From positions 4,388,001 to 4,452,000 of the forward strand of contig NZ_CP113097.1 of the NCBI RefSeq assembly GCF_026625125.1: a stretch of DNA of 64,000 bases, read 5' to 3'. The notes beneath the pieces were generated by a model. The model saw nothing but the letters and a program-made list of their open reading frames with translations. It was not told the DNA's origin and did not search any database. Made by a program: the position numbers and the translations under genes. This stretch comes from Pseudomonas putida. Lineage in GTDB: Bacteria > Pseudomonadota > Gammaproteobacteria > Pseudomonadales > Pseudomonadaceae. This document shows, in pieces, positions 43,861-53,479 of this stretch. The first letter of the stretch is position 1, and every line of letters starts with the position of its first letter.

Positions 43861-44831
43861 TGCTGATTCTCCTGCTCGCTGAACATGTCGGCGAACAGCA
43901 TGCTCGACAGGTAGCGCTCACCGGAGTCGGGCAGGATCACGACGATGGTCTTACCCTGCATCTCCGGCTTTTCCGCAAGCCGCACCGCCGCCGCCATCGC
44001 CGCGCCACAGGAAATGCCGCAGAGGATCCCCTCCTCCTGCATCAGGCGGATGGCCATCGCCTTGGACTCGTCATCGGTCACGGTCTCGACCTGATCGACG
44101 ATCGACAGGTCAAGGTTCTTCGGCACAAAGCCGGCACCGATGCCCTGGATCTTGTGCGGGCTGGGCTTGAGCTCTTCGCCGGCCAGGGTCTGGCTGATCA
44201 GCGGCGAGGCCACCGGCTCCACCGCCACCGACAGGATCGACTTGCCCTGGGTGTGCTTGATGTAGCGCGACACACCGGTAATGGTGCCGCCCGTGCCGAC
44301 GCCGGCCACCAGCACGTCGACAGCGCCGTCGGTGTCGTTCCAGATTTCCGGGCCTGTGGTCTTTTCATGGATGGCCGGGTTGGCCGGGTTGTCGAACTGG
44401 CCAGGCAAAAAGTACTGCGCCGGGTCCGAGGCAACGATCTCGTTGGCCTTTTCGATCGCGCCTTTCATGCCTTTGGCAGGCTCGGTGAGCACCAGTTCGG
44501 CACCCAGGGCCTTGAGCACCTTGCGCCGCTCCAGGCTCATCGACGCCGGCATGGTCAGGACCAGCTTGTAGCCACGGGCGGCGGCAACGAATGCCAGGCC
44601 GATACCGGTGTTGCCCGAAGTCGGCTCGACGATGGTCATGCCGGGCTTGAGCTTGCCGCTGCTTTCGGCGTCCCAGACCATGTTCGCACCGATGCGGCAC
44701 TTGACCGAGTACCCAGGGTTGCGCCCTTCGATCTTGGCCAGGATGGTCACCCCGCGCGGGGCGATGCGGTTGATCTGCACCAGCGGCGTATTGCCGATGG
44801 AATGGGCGTTGTCTGCGTAGATACGGCTCAT
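43857..44831 (-). CDS. cysK: Cysteine synthase A (O-acetylserine sulfhydrylase)
   Basis: 324 aa. The PLP lysine lies in [14 protein letters not shown] (about residue 40-53), followed by [19 protein letters not shown] (about 68-86) and GTGGTITGV (about 178). This enzyme makes cysteine from O-acetylserine and sulfide. AAGGACCCTGCC precedes the ATG. The 3' end runs into the inverted part of the 7-bp repeat tract. The gene is monocistronic. Confidence 0.95.
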   Translation of the reverse strand: MSRIYADNAHSIGNTPLVQINRIAPRGVTILAKIEGRNPGYSVKCRIGANMVWDAESSGKLKPGMTIVEPTSGNTGIGLAFVAAARGYKLVLTMPASMSLERRKVLKALGAELVLTEPAKGMKGAIEKANEIVASDPAQYFLPGQFDNPANPAIHEKTTGPEIWNDTDGAVDVLVAGVGTGGTITGVSRYIKHTQGKSILSVAVEPVASPLISQTLAGEELKPSPHKIQGIGAGFVPKNLDLSIVDQVETVTDDESKAMAIRLMQEEGILCGISCGAAMAAAVRLAEKPEMQGKTIVVILPDSGERYLSSMLFADMFSEQENQQ

Positions 44832-44963
44832 GGCAGGGTCCTTGGCATGAAGTGGCAGGGAAAGACTTAAAGGGTAAGCCTGCCCCGTTGGCCCGTAAAG
44901 TCCGTTCGAACTCGCCCAGGCGGCGTGCGGTCAACCGCACCACCCGCCTTGGAGATTGCTGCG

Positions 44964-46037
44964 ATGAAAGCGCGTTATCGCTGGCCACTGGTCGGCCTGG
45001 CCAGCCTGGTCGTGCTGTTGGTGGCACTGCACCTGGCGCTGCCTTACCTGGTGCGCGACTACCTCAACGACAAGTTGGCAGATATGGGTGAGTACCGTGG
45101 CCAGGTCACGGACGTCGAGCTGGCCTGGTGGCGCGGTGCCTACCAGATCAATGGGCTGAAGATCGTCAAGACCAGCGGCAAAGTCCCGGTGCCGCTGCTC
45201 GATGCGCCACTGATCGACCTGTCGGTGAGCTGGCACGCGCTGTGGTACGACCATGCCGTGGTGGCCGAAGTCACCTTCCTACGCCCCGAGCTCAACTTCG
45301 TCGACGGCGGCGACAAGCAGGACTCGCAGACCGGCCAAGGTACCGACTGGCGCCAACAGCTGGAGAAGCTGCTGCCGATCACCCTCAACGATGTGCGCAT
45401 CGATGACGGCACGCTCACGTTTCACAACTTCAACTCCAAGCCGCCGGTCGATCTCAAGGCCACCCGGCTCGACGCCACCATCCGCAACCTGACCAACGTA
45501 CGTGACGAAAAAGGCCGGCGTGACGCCAGTTTCGAAGCCAAGGCCCTGCTGCTGGGCGACGCCAAGGTCGAGAGCCGCGCGACCTTCGACCCGTTCAGCG
45601 ACTTCGATGATTTCGAATTCCGGCTGCGCGCAACTGGCATGGAGCTGCGCAGGCTGAACGACTTCGCCAGTGCCTATGGCAAGTTCGATTTCAATGCCGG
45701 GCACGGCGATGTGGTGATCGAGGCCCAGGCGGAAAACGGCCGGCTCAACGGCTACATCAAGCCATTGCTGCGCGACGTGGACGTGTTCAACTGGCAGCAG
45801 GACATAGAGGACAAGGACAAAGGCTTTTTCCGCTCGGTGTGGGAAGCACTGGTCGGGGCCAGCGAAACGGTGTTGAAGAACCAGCCGAAAAACCAGTTCG
45901 CCACCCGTGTGGAGCTCAGCGGCAGCGTGCACCAGCAGAACATCAGCGCCTTCGAGGCGTTTTTGCAGATTTTGCGCAACGGCTTCGTCCAGGCGTTCAA
46001 CGCACGCTATGAGCAGCCTGCGCCTAATTCCGACTGA
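44964..46037 (+). CDS. DUF748 (AsmA-like) envelope protein
   Basis: 357 aa. One N-terminal transmembrane segment (WPLVGLASLVVLLVALHLALPYLV) is followed by a beta-rich domain with VELAWWRGAYQINGLKI and FLRPELNFVDGGD, as in DUF748/AsmA-like proteins, some of which resemble lipid-transfer bridges. It is likely anchored in the inner membrane and reaches into the periplasm. ATG 44964 gives an N-terminus starting directly with the membrane anchor. Divergent from cysK. Confidence 0.82.
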   Translation: MKARYRWPLVGLASLVVLLVALHLALPYLVRDYLNDKLADMGEYRGQVTDVELAWWRGAYQINGLKIVKTSGKVPVPLLDAPLIDLSVSWHALWYDHAVVAEVTFLRPELNFVDGGDKQDSQTGQGTDWRQQLEKLLPITLNDVRIDDGTLTFHNFNSKPPVDLKATRLDATIRNLTNVRDEKGRRDASFEAKALLLGDAKVESRATFDPFSDFDDFEFRLRATGMELRRLNDFASAYGKFDFNAGHGDVVIEAQAENGRLNGYIKPLLRDVDVFNWQQDIEDKDKGFFRSVWEALVGASETVLKNQPKNQFATRVELSGSVHQQNISAFEAFLQILRNGFVQAFNARYEQPAPNSD

Positions 46038-46144
46038 GCAGGCGTGACGAGCCATTCAGGGACTGAATACCCGGTCTGCGTTTGCAGCCGCCTGGGGCCG
46101 GGGTATAGTCGCTGACAAACGATAAACATGTGTTGCCTGTACTG

Positions 46145-46235
46145 GCCCTATCGCCGGCAAGCCGGCTCCCACAGGAGCCTCCCTGAGCTCAAGGGCGATG
46201 GGTACCTGTAGGAGCCGGCTCGCCGGCGACAGGGC
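46145..46235. repeat. Inverted REP pair
   Basis: gccctatcgccggcaagccg (from 46145) and its inverted partner ggagccggctcgccggcgac (46211-46230) are about 30 bp apart. The pair lies between the DUF748 and MoxR genes. It may act as a transcript stabiliser or terminator-like element. Confidence 0.8.
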
Positions 46236-46266
46236 CTCAACAGGCACCCCGCAGAGGACATTCCCG

Positions 46267-47112
46267 ATGAAGTTCGAAGGCACCCGCGACTACGTCGCCA
46301 CAGACGACCTGAAACTGGCGGTCAACGCGGCCATCACCCTCGAACGCCCATTGCTGGTCAAGGGCGAGCCAGGCACCGGCAAGACCATGCTCGCCGAACA
46401 GCTGGCCGCCTCGTTCGGCGCGCGCCTGATCACCTGGCACATCAAATCCACCACCAAGGCCCACCAGGGCCTCTATGAGTACGACGCGGTCAGCCGCCTG
46501 CGCGACTCGCAGCTGGGCACTGAAAAAGTCCACGACGTGCGCAACTACCTGAAGAAGGGCAAGCTCTGGGAAGCCTTCGAGGCCGAAGAGCGGGTCATCC
46601 TGTTGATCGACGAGATCGACAAGGCCGATATCGAGTTCCCCAACGACCTGTTGCAGGAACTCGACAAGATGGAGTTCTACGTCTATGAGATCGACGAAAC
46701 CATCAAGGCCAAGCAACGCCCGATCATCATCATCACCTCGAACAACGAAAAAGAGCTGCCCGACGCGTTCTTGCGCCGCTGCTTCTTCCACTACATCGCC
46801 TTCCCGGACCGCGACACCCTGCAGCAGATCGTCGATGTGCACTACCCCAACATCAAGCAATCGCTGGTCAGCGAAGCGCTTGACGTGTTCTTCGACGTGC
46901 GCAAGGTGCCGGGACTGAAGAAAAAGCCCTCCACCAGCGAGCTGGTCGACTGGCTCAAGCTGTTGATGGCCGACAACATCGGCGAAGCGGTATTGCGCGA
47001 GCGCGACCCGACCAAGGCCATCCCGCCGCTGGCCGGGGCCCTGGTGAAAAATGAGCAGGACGTTCAACTGCTCGAACGCCTGGCCTTCATGAGCCGGCGC
47101 GGCAACCGCTGA
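46267..47112 (+). CDS. MoxR-family AAA+ ATPase
   Basis: 281 aa. Walker A is in KGEPGTGKTMLAEQ (about residues 35-48), Walker B in VILLIDEIDKAD (about 110-121), and sensor 1 in IIITSNNEKELPDAFLRRC. MoxR ATPases act as chaperones for the activation of partner proteins, usually encoded with a VWA-domain protein, as here 12 bp downstream. The start follows GCAGAGGACATTCCCG. The client of the pair is not known. Confidence 0.92.
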   Translation: MKFEGTRDYVATDDLKLAVNAAITLERPLLVKGEPGTGKTMLAEQLAASFGARLITWHIKSTTKAHQGLYEYDAVSRLRDSQLGTEKVHDVRNYLKKGKLWEAFEAEERVILLIDEIDKADIEFPNDLLQELDKMEFYVYEIDETIKAKQRPIIIITSNNEKELPDAFLRRCFFHYIAFPDRDTLQQIVDVHYPNIKQSLVSEALDVFFDVRKVPGLKKKPSTSELVDWLKLLMADNIGEAVLRERDPTKAIPPLAGALVKNEQDVQLLERLAFMSRRGNR

Positions 47113-47124
47113 CAGGAGCCGGCC

Positions 47125-48303
47125 ATGCTGCTCAACCTGTTCAACGAAATGCGTGCGGCCAAGGTGCCGGTATCGGTGCGCGAACTGCTCGACCTGCTCA
47201 ACGCCCTGCAACAGCGTGTGGTGTTCGCCGACATGGACGAGTTCTACTACCTGGCACGGGCCATCCTGGTGAAGGACGAGCGCCATTTCGACAAGTTCGA
47301 CCGGGCGTTCTCGGCTTACTTCAAGGGCCTGGAGAACCTCGACCGGCATCTCGAAGCGCTGATCCCGGAAGACTGGCTGCGCAAGGAGTTCGAGCGCTCG
47401 CTGACGGATGAGGAGCGGGCGCAGATCCAGTCGCTGGGCGGCCTGGACAAACTCATCGAGGAATTCAAGAAACGCCTCGAAGAGCAGAAGGAGCGCCACG
47501 CCGGTGGCAACAAGTGGATCGGCACCGGCGGTACCAGCCCGTTCGGATCTGGCGGTTTCAACCCTGAAGGCATCCGCGTGGGCGACGCCGGCAAACGTCA
47601 GGGCAAGGCGGTGAAGGTCTGGGACCAGCGCGAGTACAAGAACCTCGACGACCAAGTGGAGTTGGGCACGCGCAACATCAAGCTGGCCCTGCGCCGGCTG
47701 CGCAAGTTCGCCCGCGAAGGCGCCGCCGAAGAGCTGGACATCGATGGCACCATCGACCATACCGCACGTGACGCCGGGCTGTTGAACATCCAGATGCGCC
47801 CTGAGCGGCGCAACACGGTCAAGCTGCTGTTGCTGTTCGACATCGGCGGCTCGATGGATGCCCATGTCAAAGTCTGCGAAGAGCTGTTTTCGGCCTGCAA
47901 GACCGAGTTCAAGCACCTGGAGTACTACTACTTCCACAACTTCGTTTACGAGTCGGTGTGGAAGAACAACCTGCGGCGTACTTCGGAGCGCTTCTCCACC
48001 TTCGACCTGCTGCACAAGTATGGCGATGACTACAAGGTGGTGTTCGTCGGTGATGCGGCCATGGCGCCTTATGAGATCACCCAGCCCGGTGGCAGTGTGG
48101 AGCACTGGAACGAAGAGGCCGGGTATGTGTGGATGCAGCGCTTCATGGAGAAATTCAAGAAGATCATCTGGATCAACCCGTACCCGAAACAGGCATGGGA
48201 TTACACCGCATCGACACACCTGGTGCGTGACCTGATCGAGGACAAGATGTATCCGCTAACCTTGCAAGGGTTGGAGGATGGGATGCGGTATCTGTCCAAG
48301 TAG
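47125..48303 (+). CDS. VWA-domain CoxE-like protein
   Basis: 392 aa. The C-terminal half is a von Willebrand A domain. The metal-site motif is DIGGSM (about residue 240) rather than the usual DxSxS, so the first Ser is Gly; this degenerate form may alter metal binding. It also has FVGDAAMAPYEI and LIWINPYP-type strands. The N-terminal half is helical. Its gene follows the MoxR ATPase, and the two are likely a functional unit. CAGGAGCCGGCC precedes the ATG. Confidence 0.88.
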   Translation: MLLNLFNEMRAAKVPVSVRELLDLLNALQQRVVFADMDEFYYLARAILVKDERHFDKFDRAFSAYFKGLENLDRHLEALIPEDWLRKEFERSLTDEERAQIQSLGGLDKLIEEFKKRLEEQKERHAGGNKWIGTGGTSPFGSGGFNPEGIRVGDAGKRQGKAVKVWDQREYKNLDDQVELGTRNIKLALRRLRKFAREGAAEELDIDGTIDHTARDAGLLNIQMRPERRNTVKLLLLFDIGGSMDAHVKVCEELFSACKTEFKHLEYYYFHNFVYESVWKNNLRRTSERFSTFDLLHKYGDDYKVVFVGDAAMAPYEITQPGGSVEHWNEEAGYVWMQRFMEKFKKIIWINPYPKQAWDYTASTHLVRDLIEDKMYPLTLQGLEDGMRYLSK

Positions 48304-48322
48304 TTTCGCCTGTACCGGCCCT

Positions 48323-48443
48323 ATCGCCGGCAAGCCGGCTCGCACATGGATTGCGCCGGTTTTCAGAAATTGCGCAAGACGGCTGCCTGGCGCAGGCCTG
48401 AAGAACTGCGCGGTCGCGGTGGGAGCCGGCTTGCCGGCGATTG
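48323..48443 (-). repeat. REP-containing block, copy D (inverted relative to copy C)
   Basis: It runs from cgccggcaagccggct to gccggcttgccggcga. Read on the minus strand it matches copy C at 53309-53455 through ggcgcaatccatg/tgcgcc-type segments, gcctgcgc and the two REP cores. It lies just after the VWA gene stop and before the pxpC end. Confidence 0.75.
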
Positions 48444-48454
48444 GGCCGGTCGGG

Positions 48455-49372
48455 TCACCGCCACCGGTTCAGACAAGCCTGCTGCTCCCGCCAAGCCTCT
48501 TCCTGCACCACCGCCCTGAACCGCACCGACGCCCCCGGCATGCACTGCGCCAGCTGCGCCAACGCCAACGGCGTCAGCGCCCCCAGCCGCGGATAGCCAC
48601 CTATGGTCTGCCGGTCATTGAGCAGCACGATCGGCTGACCATCCGGTGGCACCTGCACCGCCCCCAGCGCAATACCCTCCGAAATCATCGGCGCGCCCTG
48701 ATAAACCAACTGCGGCCCGAGCAACCGAATGCCCATACGGTCTGCTCGGCTGTCCAGCGTCCAGTCACGGTTGAACGCCTCGAACAGGCTGTTACCGCTG
48801 AAATCACCGATCTGCGCGCCAATGACCAGATCGAGCACGGGCTTTTGTGGATAACAGGGCCGCAGCACCTCCGGCACTTCGCGCAGGGCTGGCTGCGGGC
48901 CGGCGAACGCCAGCGATTGCCCTTTGCCCAGCGCCGCCCCTCGCCCATCGATGCCACCCAGTGCTTCACGCACAACAGTGGCGCAGCTACCCAGCACGGC
49001 TTCACCTTCGAACCCGCCCGGCGCCGCAAGGTAAGCCCGCACGCCCTGCCGGGGTTGTTTCAAGGTCAGCCGCTGGCCCTTGGCCAAGGCAAAGCTGCGC
49101 CAGGGTGCCAGCGGCTGGTCATCGACGCGAGCATCCAGGTCGGCACCGGCCAGGGCCAGCACGCAATCCTGTGCGGCCACCACGGTGAAGCCGCCCAGCG
49201 CCACCTCGACCACAGGCGCGCCCAGCGGGTTGCCCAGCAGCCAGTTGGCCCACTGCATCGCCACCCAGTCCAGCGCCCCGCCTTGGGTTACCCCCAGGTG
49301 CCGCACGCCAAAGCGCCCGGCGTCCTGCAACTGGCACAAGGCAGTGCTGGCTTCGATCTTCAACAGCGTCAT
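48455..49372 (-). CDS. pxpC: 5-oxoprolinase subunit C (biotin-dependent carboxyltransferase-like)
   Basis: 305 aa. [22 protein letters not shown] and LGVTQGGALDW at the start, GADLDARVDDQPL, and SCATVVREALGGIDGRG are those of the KipA/PxpC family. With PxpA and PxpB it forms ATP-dependent 5-oxoprolinase, which opens 5-oxoproline, a damage product of glutamate and glutamine. Its ATG overlaps the pxpB stop (ATGA). Last gene of the operon, ending 12 bp before REP copy D. Confidence 0.92.
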   Translation of the reverse strand: MTLLKIEASTALCQLQDAGRFGVRHLGVTQGGALDWVAMQWANWLLGNPLGAPVVEVALGGFTVVAAQDCVLALAGADLDARVDDQPLAPWRSFALAKGQRLTLKQPRQGVRAYLAAPGGFEGEAVLGSCATVVREALGGIDGRGAALGKGQSLAFAGPQPALREVPEVLRPCYPQKPVLDLVIGAQIGDFSGNSLFEAFNRDWTLDSRADRMGIRLLGPQLVYQGAPMISEGIALGAVQVPPDGQPIVLLNDRQTIGGYPRLGALTPLALAQLAQCMPGASVRFRAVVQEEAWREQQACLNRWR

Positions 49373-50064
49373 GCCTGTGCCTCCAACGGGCTGTCATCGC
49401 CGCCCAATGCCAGGAACTCGGCATGGGACACCGCCACGAAACGCACCCGATCACCCGGCTGCAGCAGGCTGTAGCCTTCACGCTCGCGATCGAACAGGCG
49501 AACCGGGGTACGCCCGATCAGGTTCCAGCCGCCCGGCGACACCGCCGGATAGGCCGCTGTCTGGCGCTCGGCAATGCCGACACTGCCGGCCGCCACGCGC
49601 TTGCGCGGAGTACTCAGCCGCGGGGAGGCCAGGCGTTCGTCCACCAGCCCCATGAAACCGAACCCGGGGGCGAAGCCAAGGGCGAACACCGGGTACTCGC
49701 GCTCGCTGTGCAAGCGGATCACCGCTTGCTCGCTCAAGCCACTGCGTGCGGCCAGCAACGGCAGCTCAGGGCCCACAGAGGCGTCGTACCACACGGCAAT
49801 CTCGTGCCGGCGGCCGCTGGTGCCCGAGCCTGGCTGCAGCCCCTCCAGCGCCTGGCCGATCAACGCCCTCGCCTGCCCTGGCGGCATATCGAACTGCACC
49901 ATCAGCGTGGTATAGGACGGCACCAGGTCCACCAGATGCTCACCGAAAGCGGCACTCAAACGTTGGCTCGCCGCGAGGAGCCACGGCATGTTGGCCTCGT
50001 CGATACGGTCAAACAGGCGCACCATCAGGCTATCGATCGCGACCGCCTCGATACGCAGCTTCAT
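49369..50064 (-). CDS. pxpB: 5-oxoprolinase subunit B
   Basis: 231 aa. The run [23 protein letters not shown] (about residues 130-152) and the [27 protein letters not shown] stretch are signature for KipI/PxpB. The start overlaps the pxpA stop by 4 bp and the stop overlaps pxpC, so all three subunits are made together, as expected for one complex. Confidence 0.93.
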   Translation of the reverse strand: MKLRIEAVAIDSLMVRLFDRIDEANMPWLLAASQRLSAAFGEHLVDLVPSYTTLMVQFDMPPGQARALIGQALEGLQPGSGTSGRRHEIAVWYDASVGPELPLLAARSGLSEQAVIRLHSEREYPVFALGFAPGFGFMGLVDERLASPRLSTPRKRVAAGSVGIAERQTAAYPAVSPGGWNLIGRTPVRLFDREREGYSLLQPGDRVRFVAVSHAEFLALGGDDSPLEAQA

Positions 50065-50840
50065 GCCGACCCCAGCGCATCGAGCGCCTGGCGGATCTGC
50101 CGCACCGCCGCTACCGAGCTGTCATTGTCACCGTGCACGCACAACGTACTCGCCTGCAGGCGCAAGGCACTGCCATCGTCGGCCACCAGCGTTTCACCAC
50201 GGGCCAGGCGCAAGGCCTGCTCGACCACCAGGGCCGAATCGTGATGAACCGCACCCGGCAGGCGCCGCGACAGCAAATGGCCGCTGGCGGTGTAGGCGCG
50301 GTCGGCGAACGCCTCGAACCACAACGGCACGCCAACCTCGTCACCCAAGGCCCGTGCTGCGCTGTCGTCGGCAGTGGCCATGAGCATCAAGGGCAAACTG
50401 GGGTCATACCCTGCCACGGCTTCGAGCACGGCACGCAGCTTGAGCGGGTCGGCCATCATGTCGTTGTAGAGCGCGCCGTGGGGCTTGATGTAGGCCACGC
50501 GGCCACCCTGGACCTTGCAGATACCGTCGAGAGCACCGATCTGATAGTGCAGCAGGTCGCGAATTTCCTCGGTACTGCAGGCCATGGAGCGGCGACCGAA
50601 GCCGACCAGGTCCGGGTAGGCCGGATGGGCGCCGATGGTCACGCCATGCTGCAGGGCCAGCGCCACGGTCCGGCGCATGGTGCCGGGGTCGCCGGCATGG
50701 TAGCCGCAGGCGATGTTGGCGCAGTCGATGTAGGGCATCACCTCGGCATCCAGGCCCATGCGCCAGCTGCCAAAGCTTTCCCCCATGTCACAATTGAGTA
50801 GCAGGCGTTTCACCTGGCGAGCTCCCGTGTCGATGTTCAT
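50061..50840 (-). CDS. pxpA: 5-oxoprolinase subunit A (LamB/YcsF family)
   Basis: 259 aa. [13 protein letters not shown] near the start, [15 protein letters not shown] and [15 protein letters not shown] are the classic LamB/YcsF motifs and supply the presumed catalytic Asp/His residues. The start at 50840 follows AAGGTAGGCAC, 9 bp after the stop of the MFS gene. It leads the pxpABC set. Confidence 0.95.
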   Translation of the reverse strand: MNIDTGARQVKRLLLNCDMGESFGSWRMGLDAEVMPYIDCANIACGYHAGDPGTMRRTVALALQHGVTIGAHPAYPDLVGFGRRSMACSTEEIRDLLHYQIGALDGICKVQGGRVAYIKPHGALYNDMMADPLKLRAVLEAVAGYDPSLPLMLMATADDSAARALGDEVGVPLWFEAFADRAYTASGHLLSRRLPGAVHHDSALVVEQALRLARGETLVADDGSALRLQASTLCVHGDNDSSVAAVRQIRQALDALGSA

Positions 50841-50849
50841 GTGCCTACC

Positions 50850-52136
50850 TTAACGCGCCTGAAGGTGTTTGCCGCGTGTTTCCGGCAGGCTCAAGGCCGC
50901 CAGGATCACCACACCGTACGACACCGCGGCAAACCCGCCAATGCCCAGCCCCAGCGGCACCTTCTGGCCAAGCAGGCCGATCAGCAAGGGGAACATCGCG
51001 GCGATGATCTTGCCGACGTTGTAACAAAACCCCTGCCCCGAGCCACGGATGCGGGTGGGGAACAGTTCGGTGAGGAAGGCCCCCATGCCGCTGAAGATGC
51101 CCGAAGCGAAAAAGCCCAGCGGGAAACCCAGCCACAGCATCACGCCATCGCTGACCGGCATCTGGGTATACAGCAGCACGATGATGAACGAGCCCACAGC
51201 GAACAGGATGAAGTTCTTCTTGCGCCCCAAAATGTCAGACAGGTATGCGCTGACCACATAGCCGATGTAGGAGCCGACGATCACCATCGCCAGATAGCCA
51301 CCGGTACCCAGCACACTCAAGCCGCGCTCATTCTTGAGGAAGGTCGGCAGCCACGAGGTGATGGCGTAGTAACCCCCCAGCGCACCAGTGGTCAGCAGGG
51401 ATGCACGTACGGTGGTCCAGAGCATGCCGGGGGCGAAGATCTCGTAGAACTGCGAGGGCGCCTCGCTGCTCTGCACTGCCTTGGCCTGGCGATACACCTC
51501 AGGGTCTTTGACCAGGCGGCGGACGAATATCACGAAAATGGCCGGCACCAGCCCCAGCAGGAACAGCGCGCGCCACGCCTGCTCCGCCGGTAGCCAGGAG
51601 AACAGCAGGGCATAGAGGATAGCCGTGAGGCCCCAGCCGATGGCCCACCCGGACTGCACCATGCCCACCGCCTTGCCACGGTCCTGGGCGCGGATCACCT
51701 CACCGATCAGCACCGCGCCGGCGGTCCATTCGCCGCCAAAGCCGAAGCCCATCAGGGTCCGGGCGATCAGCAGCTGTTCGTAGTTCTGGGCGAAGCCGCA
51801 GAGGAAGGTGAAGAAGGCGAACCACAGCACCGTCAGTTGCAAGGTGCGTACGCGGCCGATGCGATCGGAGAGGATACCAGCGACCCAGCCGCCGATGGCC
51901 GACGCGATCAGGGTGCTGGTGTGGATCAGCCCGGCTTCGGTAGTGCTGATGCCCCACAGCATGATCAGCGTGGGGATGACGAAGCTGAGCATCTGCGTGT
52001 CCATGCCGTCCAGGCCATAGCCGATCTTGCAGCTCCAGAACGTGCGCCGTTGCTGGGAGTCGATGTCGCGGTACCAGGCGAACGGCCCGGTCGAAGGTGG
52101 GGATTGCACCTGTTGCTGCACGCCGCTTGGGTTCAT
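50850..52136 (-). CDS. MFS transporter (sialate/aromatic-acid-like), linked to pxpABC
   Basis: 428 aa with twelve hydrophobic segments. The first loop has GWVAGILSDRIGRVRTL and the middle loop YLSDILGRKKNFI, both MFS motifs. ATG 52136 is chosen, because the longer frame overlaps the divergent regulatory region and GAGGCAAGC precedes this one. Being 9 bp upstream of pxpA, it probably imports 5-oxoproline or a related acid; that is an inference from context. Confidence 0.88.
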   Translation of the reverse strand: MNPSGVQQQVQSPPSTGPFAWYRDIDSQQRRTFWSCKIGYGLDGMDTQMLSFVIPTLIMLWGISTTEAGLIHTSTLIASAIGGWVAGILSDRIGRVRTLQLTVLWFAFFTFLCGFAQNYEQLLIARTLMGFGFGGEWTAGAVLIGEVIRAQDRGKAVGMVQSGWAIGWGLTAILYALLFSWLPAEQAWRALFLLGLVPAIFVIFVRRLVKDPEVYRQAKAVQSSEAPSQFYEIFAPGMLWTTVRASLLTTGALGGYYAITSWLPTFLKNERGLSVLGTGGYLAMVIVGSYIGYVVSAYLSDILGRKKNFILFAVGSFIIVLLYTQMPVSDGVMLWLGFPLGFFASGIFSGMGAFLTELFPTRIRGSGQGFCYNVGKIIAAMFPLLIGLLGQKVPLGLGIGGFAAVSYGVVILAALSLPETRGKHLQAR

Positions 52137-52265
52137 GCTTGCCTCGGCTTGTTGGTATTGTTTTATGGGCGACGTCTGGCGTCGCGGCCTGGGCGTCATG
52201 TTCAGAGCCCGCAGCGCCCGAGTCCAACGAGAAAAACCGCCGGTCTGGAACAAGAAAAACTGATC

Positions 52266-53369
52266 ATGAACCTACGCTTCCTCGAAACCTTCGTCTGGGT
52301 CGCCCGGCTCAAGAGCTTCCGCCTCACCGCCGAAAAACTATTCACCACCCAGGCGTCGGTCTCCAGCCGCATCGCGGCGCTGGAAGCCGACTTGGGCGTC
52401 AAGCTGCTGCTGCGCGATTCACGCGGCGTCAGCCTGACCCCGGAGGGCAGCAAGGTGCTGGAGTATGCCGAGCGCATGCTCGATACCGCCAAGGCCATGA
52501 AGCAGTCGCTGGACAGCGACCGGGCCAAGGTCGGGCGCATCCGCCTTGGCGTGATGGACACCGTGATCCACACCTGGATGAGCGCGCTGGTGGCCGAGTT
52601 GAGCGAACGCTACCCGCAGGTGGAAATCGAGTTGGTGGCCGATACTGCGCTGAACTTGCGCGAACAGCTGCAAAAAGGCTTTATCGACGTGATCCTGCAA
52701 ACCGACCTGCTGCGCGAACAGTCGATCCGCAGCCTGGACCTGGCGCGCTATCCGATGGGCTGGGTGGTGGCGGCAGGGTCCGCCCAGCACCGTGACTACG
52801 CTTCGTTGGCCGAGCTTGGGCGTGAGCGGATCGTCACGTTCTCGAAGAACTCACGGCCGCACCAGGAGGTGCTCAGCCTGTTGCAGGCCGCTGGCGCCCA
52901 AACCCCGCGGCTCAACTGCGTGAACTCGGTGGCGGCGATCACACGGCTGTTGCGCGACGGCTTCGGCATTGGTGCGCTGCCGCCCGCGCTGGTGGACGCT
53001 GAACTGAGCCGGGGGGAGTTGGTGCTGCTCGAAGGGTTGCAACCACCGCCGAGCCTGGAACTGGTGGTGGCCTGGCAGACTGGGGTAGCGCTGGTGGATG
53101 AAGTGGTCGGGGTGTGCCGGCAAGTGCTGGAGCGCTATGCGCGGGATGTGGGGGGGGCAGCGGATTGTGCTGGTCTGAGAAATGCTGGTCCCTGTACCGG
53201 CGTTCACAGCGCTACCAGGCAGGCAACTGTCTTACCCAACTGCCAGGAAGTTGATGCAAGTCCTTTGGGAGGCGACCTGAGGTTAATGTTAGGCAATTCG
53301 TGTGATAAGGGCTGCTTGCGCAGCCCATCGCCGGCAAGCCGGCTCCCACCCCGACCGCGGAGTCCTTAA
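52266..53369 (+). CDS. LysR family regulator, C-terminus extended through a probable G-run frameshift
   Basis: 367 aa as read, against about 300 for the family. Residues 1-60 are the helix-turn-helix (LRFLETFVWVARLKSFRLTA, TTQASVSSRIAALE); about 90-290 is the effector domain. At 53150-53157 lies a run of eight G. With seven G the frame would read VGGQRIVLV and stop at codon 304, normal LysR length. As it stands the frame runs on for about 70 residues into REP copy C (CLRSPSPASRL). Divergent from the MFS-pxpABC operon, its most likely target. Confidence 0.8.
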   Translation: MNLRFLETFVWVARLKSFRLTAEKLFTTQASVSSRIAALEADLGVKLLLRDSRGVSLTPEGSKVLEYAERMLDTAKAMKQSLDSDRAKVGRIRLGVMDTVIHTWMSALVAELSERYPQVEIELVADTALNLREQLQKGFIDVILQTDLLREQSIRSLDLARYPMGWVVAAGSAQHRDYASLAELGRERIVTFSKNSRPHQEVLSLLQAAGAQTPRLNCVNSVAAITRLLRDGFGIGALPPALVDAELSRGELVLLEGLQPPPSLELVVAWQTGVALVDEVVGVCRQVLERYARDVGGAADCAGLRNAGPCTGVHSATRQATVLPNCQEVDASPLGGDLRLMLGNSCDKGCLRSPSPASRLPPRPRSP

Positions 53370-53455
53370 GGCCTGCGCTGGACCTGTGTAAGCAACCGTC
53401 TTGCCCAAGTTCCATAAGCGGGCGCAATCCATGTGGCAGCCGGCTTGCCGGCGAA
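53309..53455 (+). repeat. REP-containing block, copy C
   Basis: It begins gggctgcttgcgcagcccat and ends gccggcttgccggcgaaag. It resembles the second half of copies A and B (gcagcccatcgccggcaagc, gcctgcgct, gtgtaagcaaccgtcttgcc) and is inverted relative to copy D. Its first 61 bp are translated as the C-terminal tail of the LysR gene in its present frame. Confidence 0.82.
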
Positions 53456-53479
53456 AGGGCCGGGCCTGACACAGCGTGA

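Noticed and set aside
46237..48219. 660-codon open frame on the minus strand
   Set aside because: Antisense to the MoxR and VWA genes, which have clear motifs. Long opposite-strand frames are common in GC-rich Pseudomonas genes, and the product has no recognisable domain.
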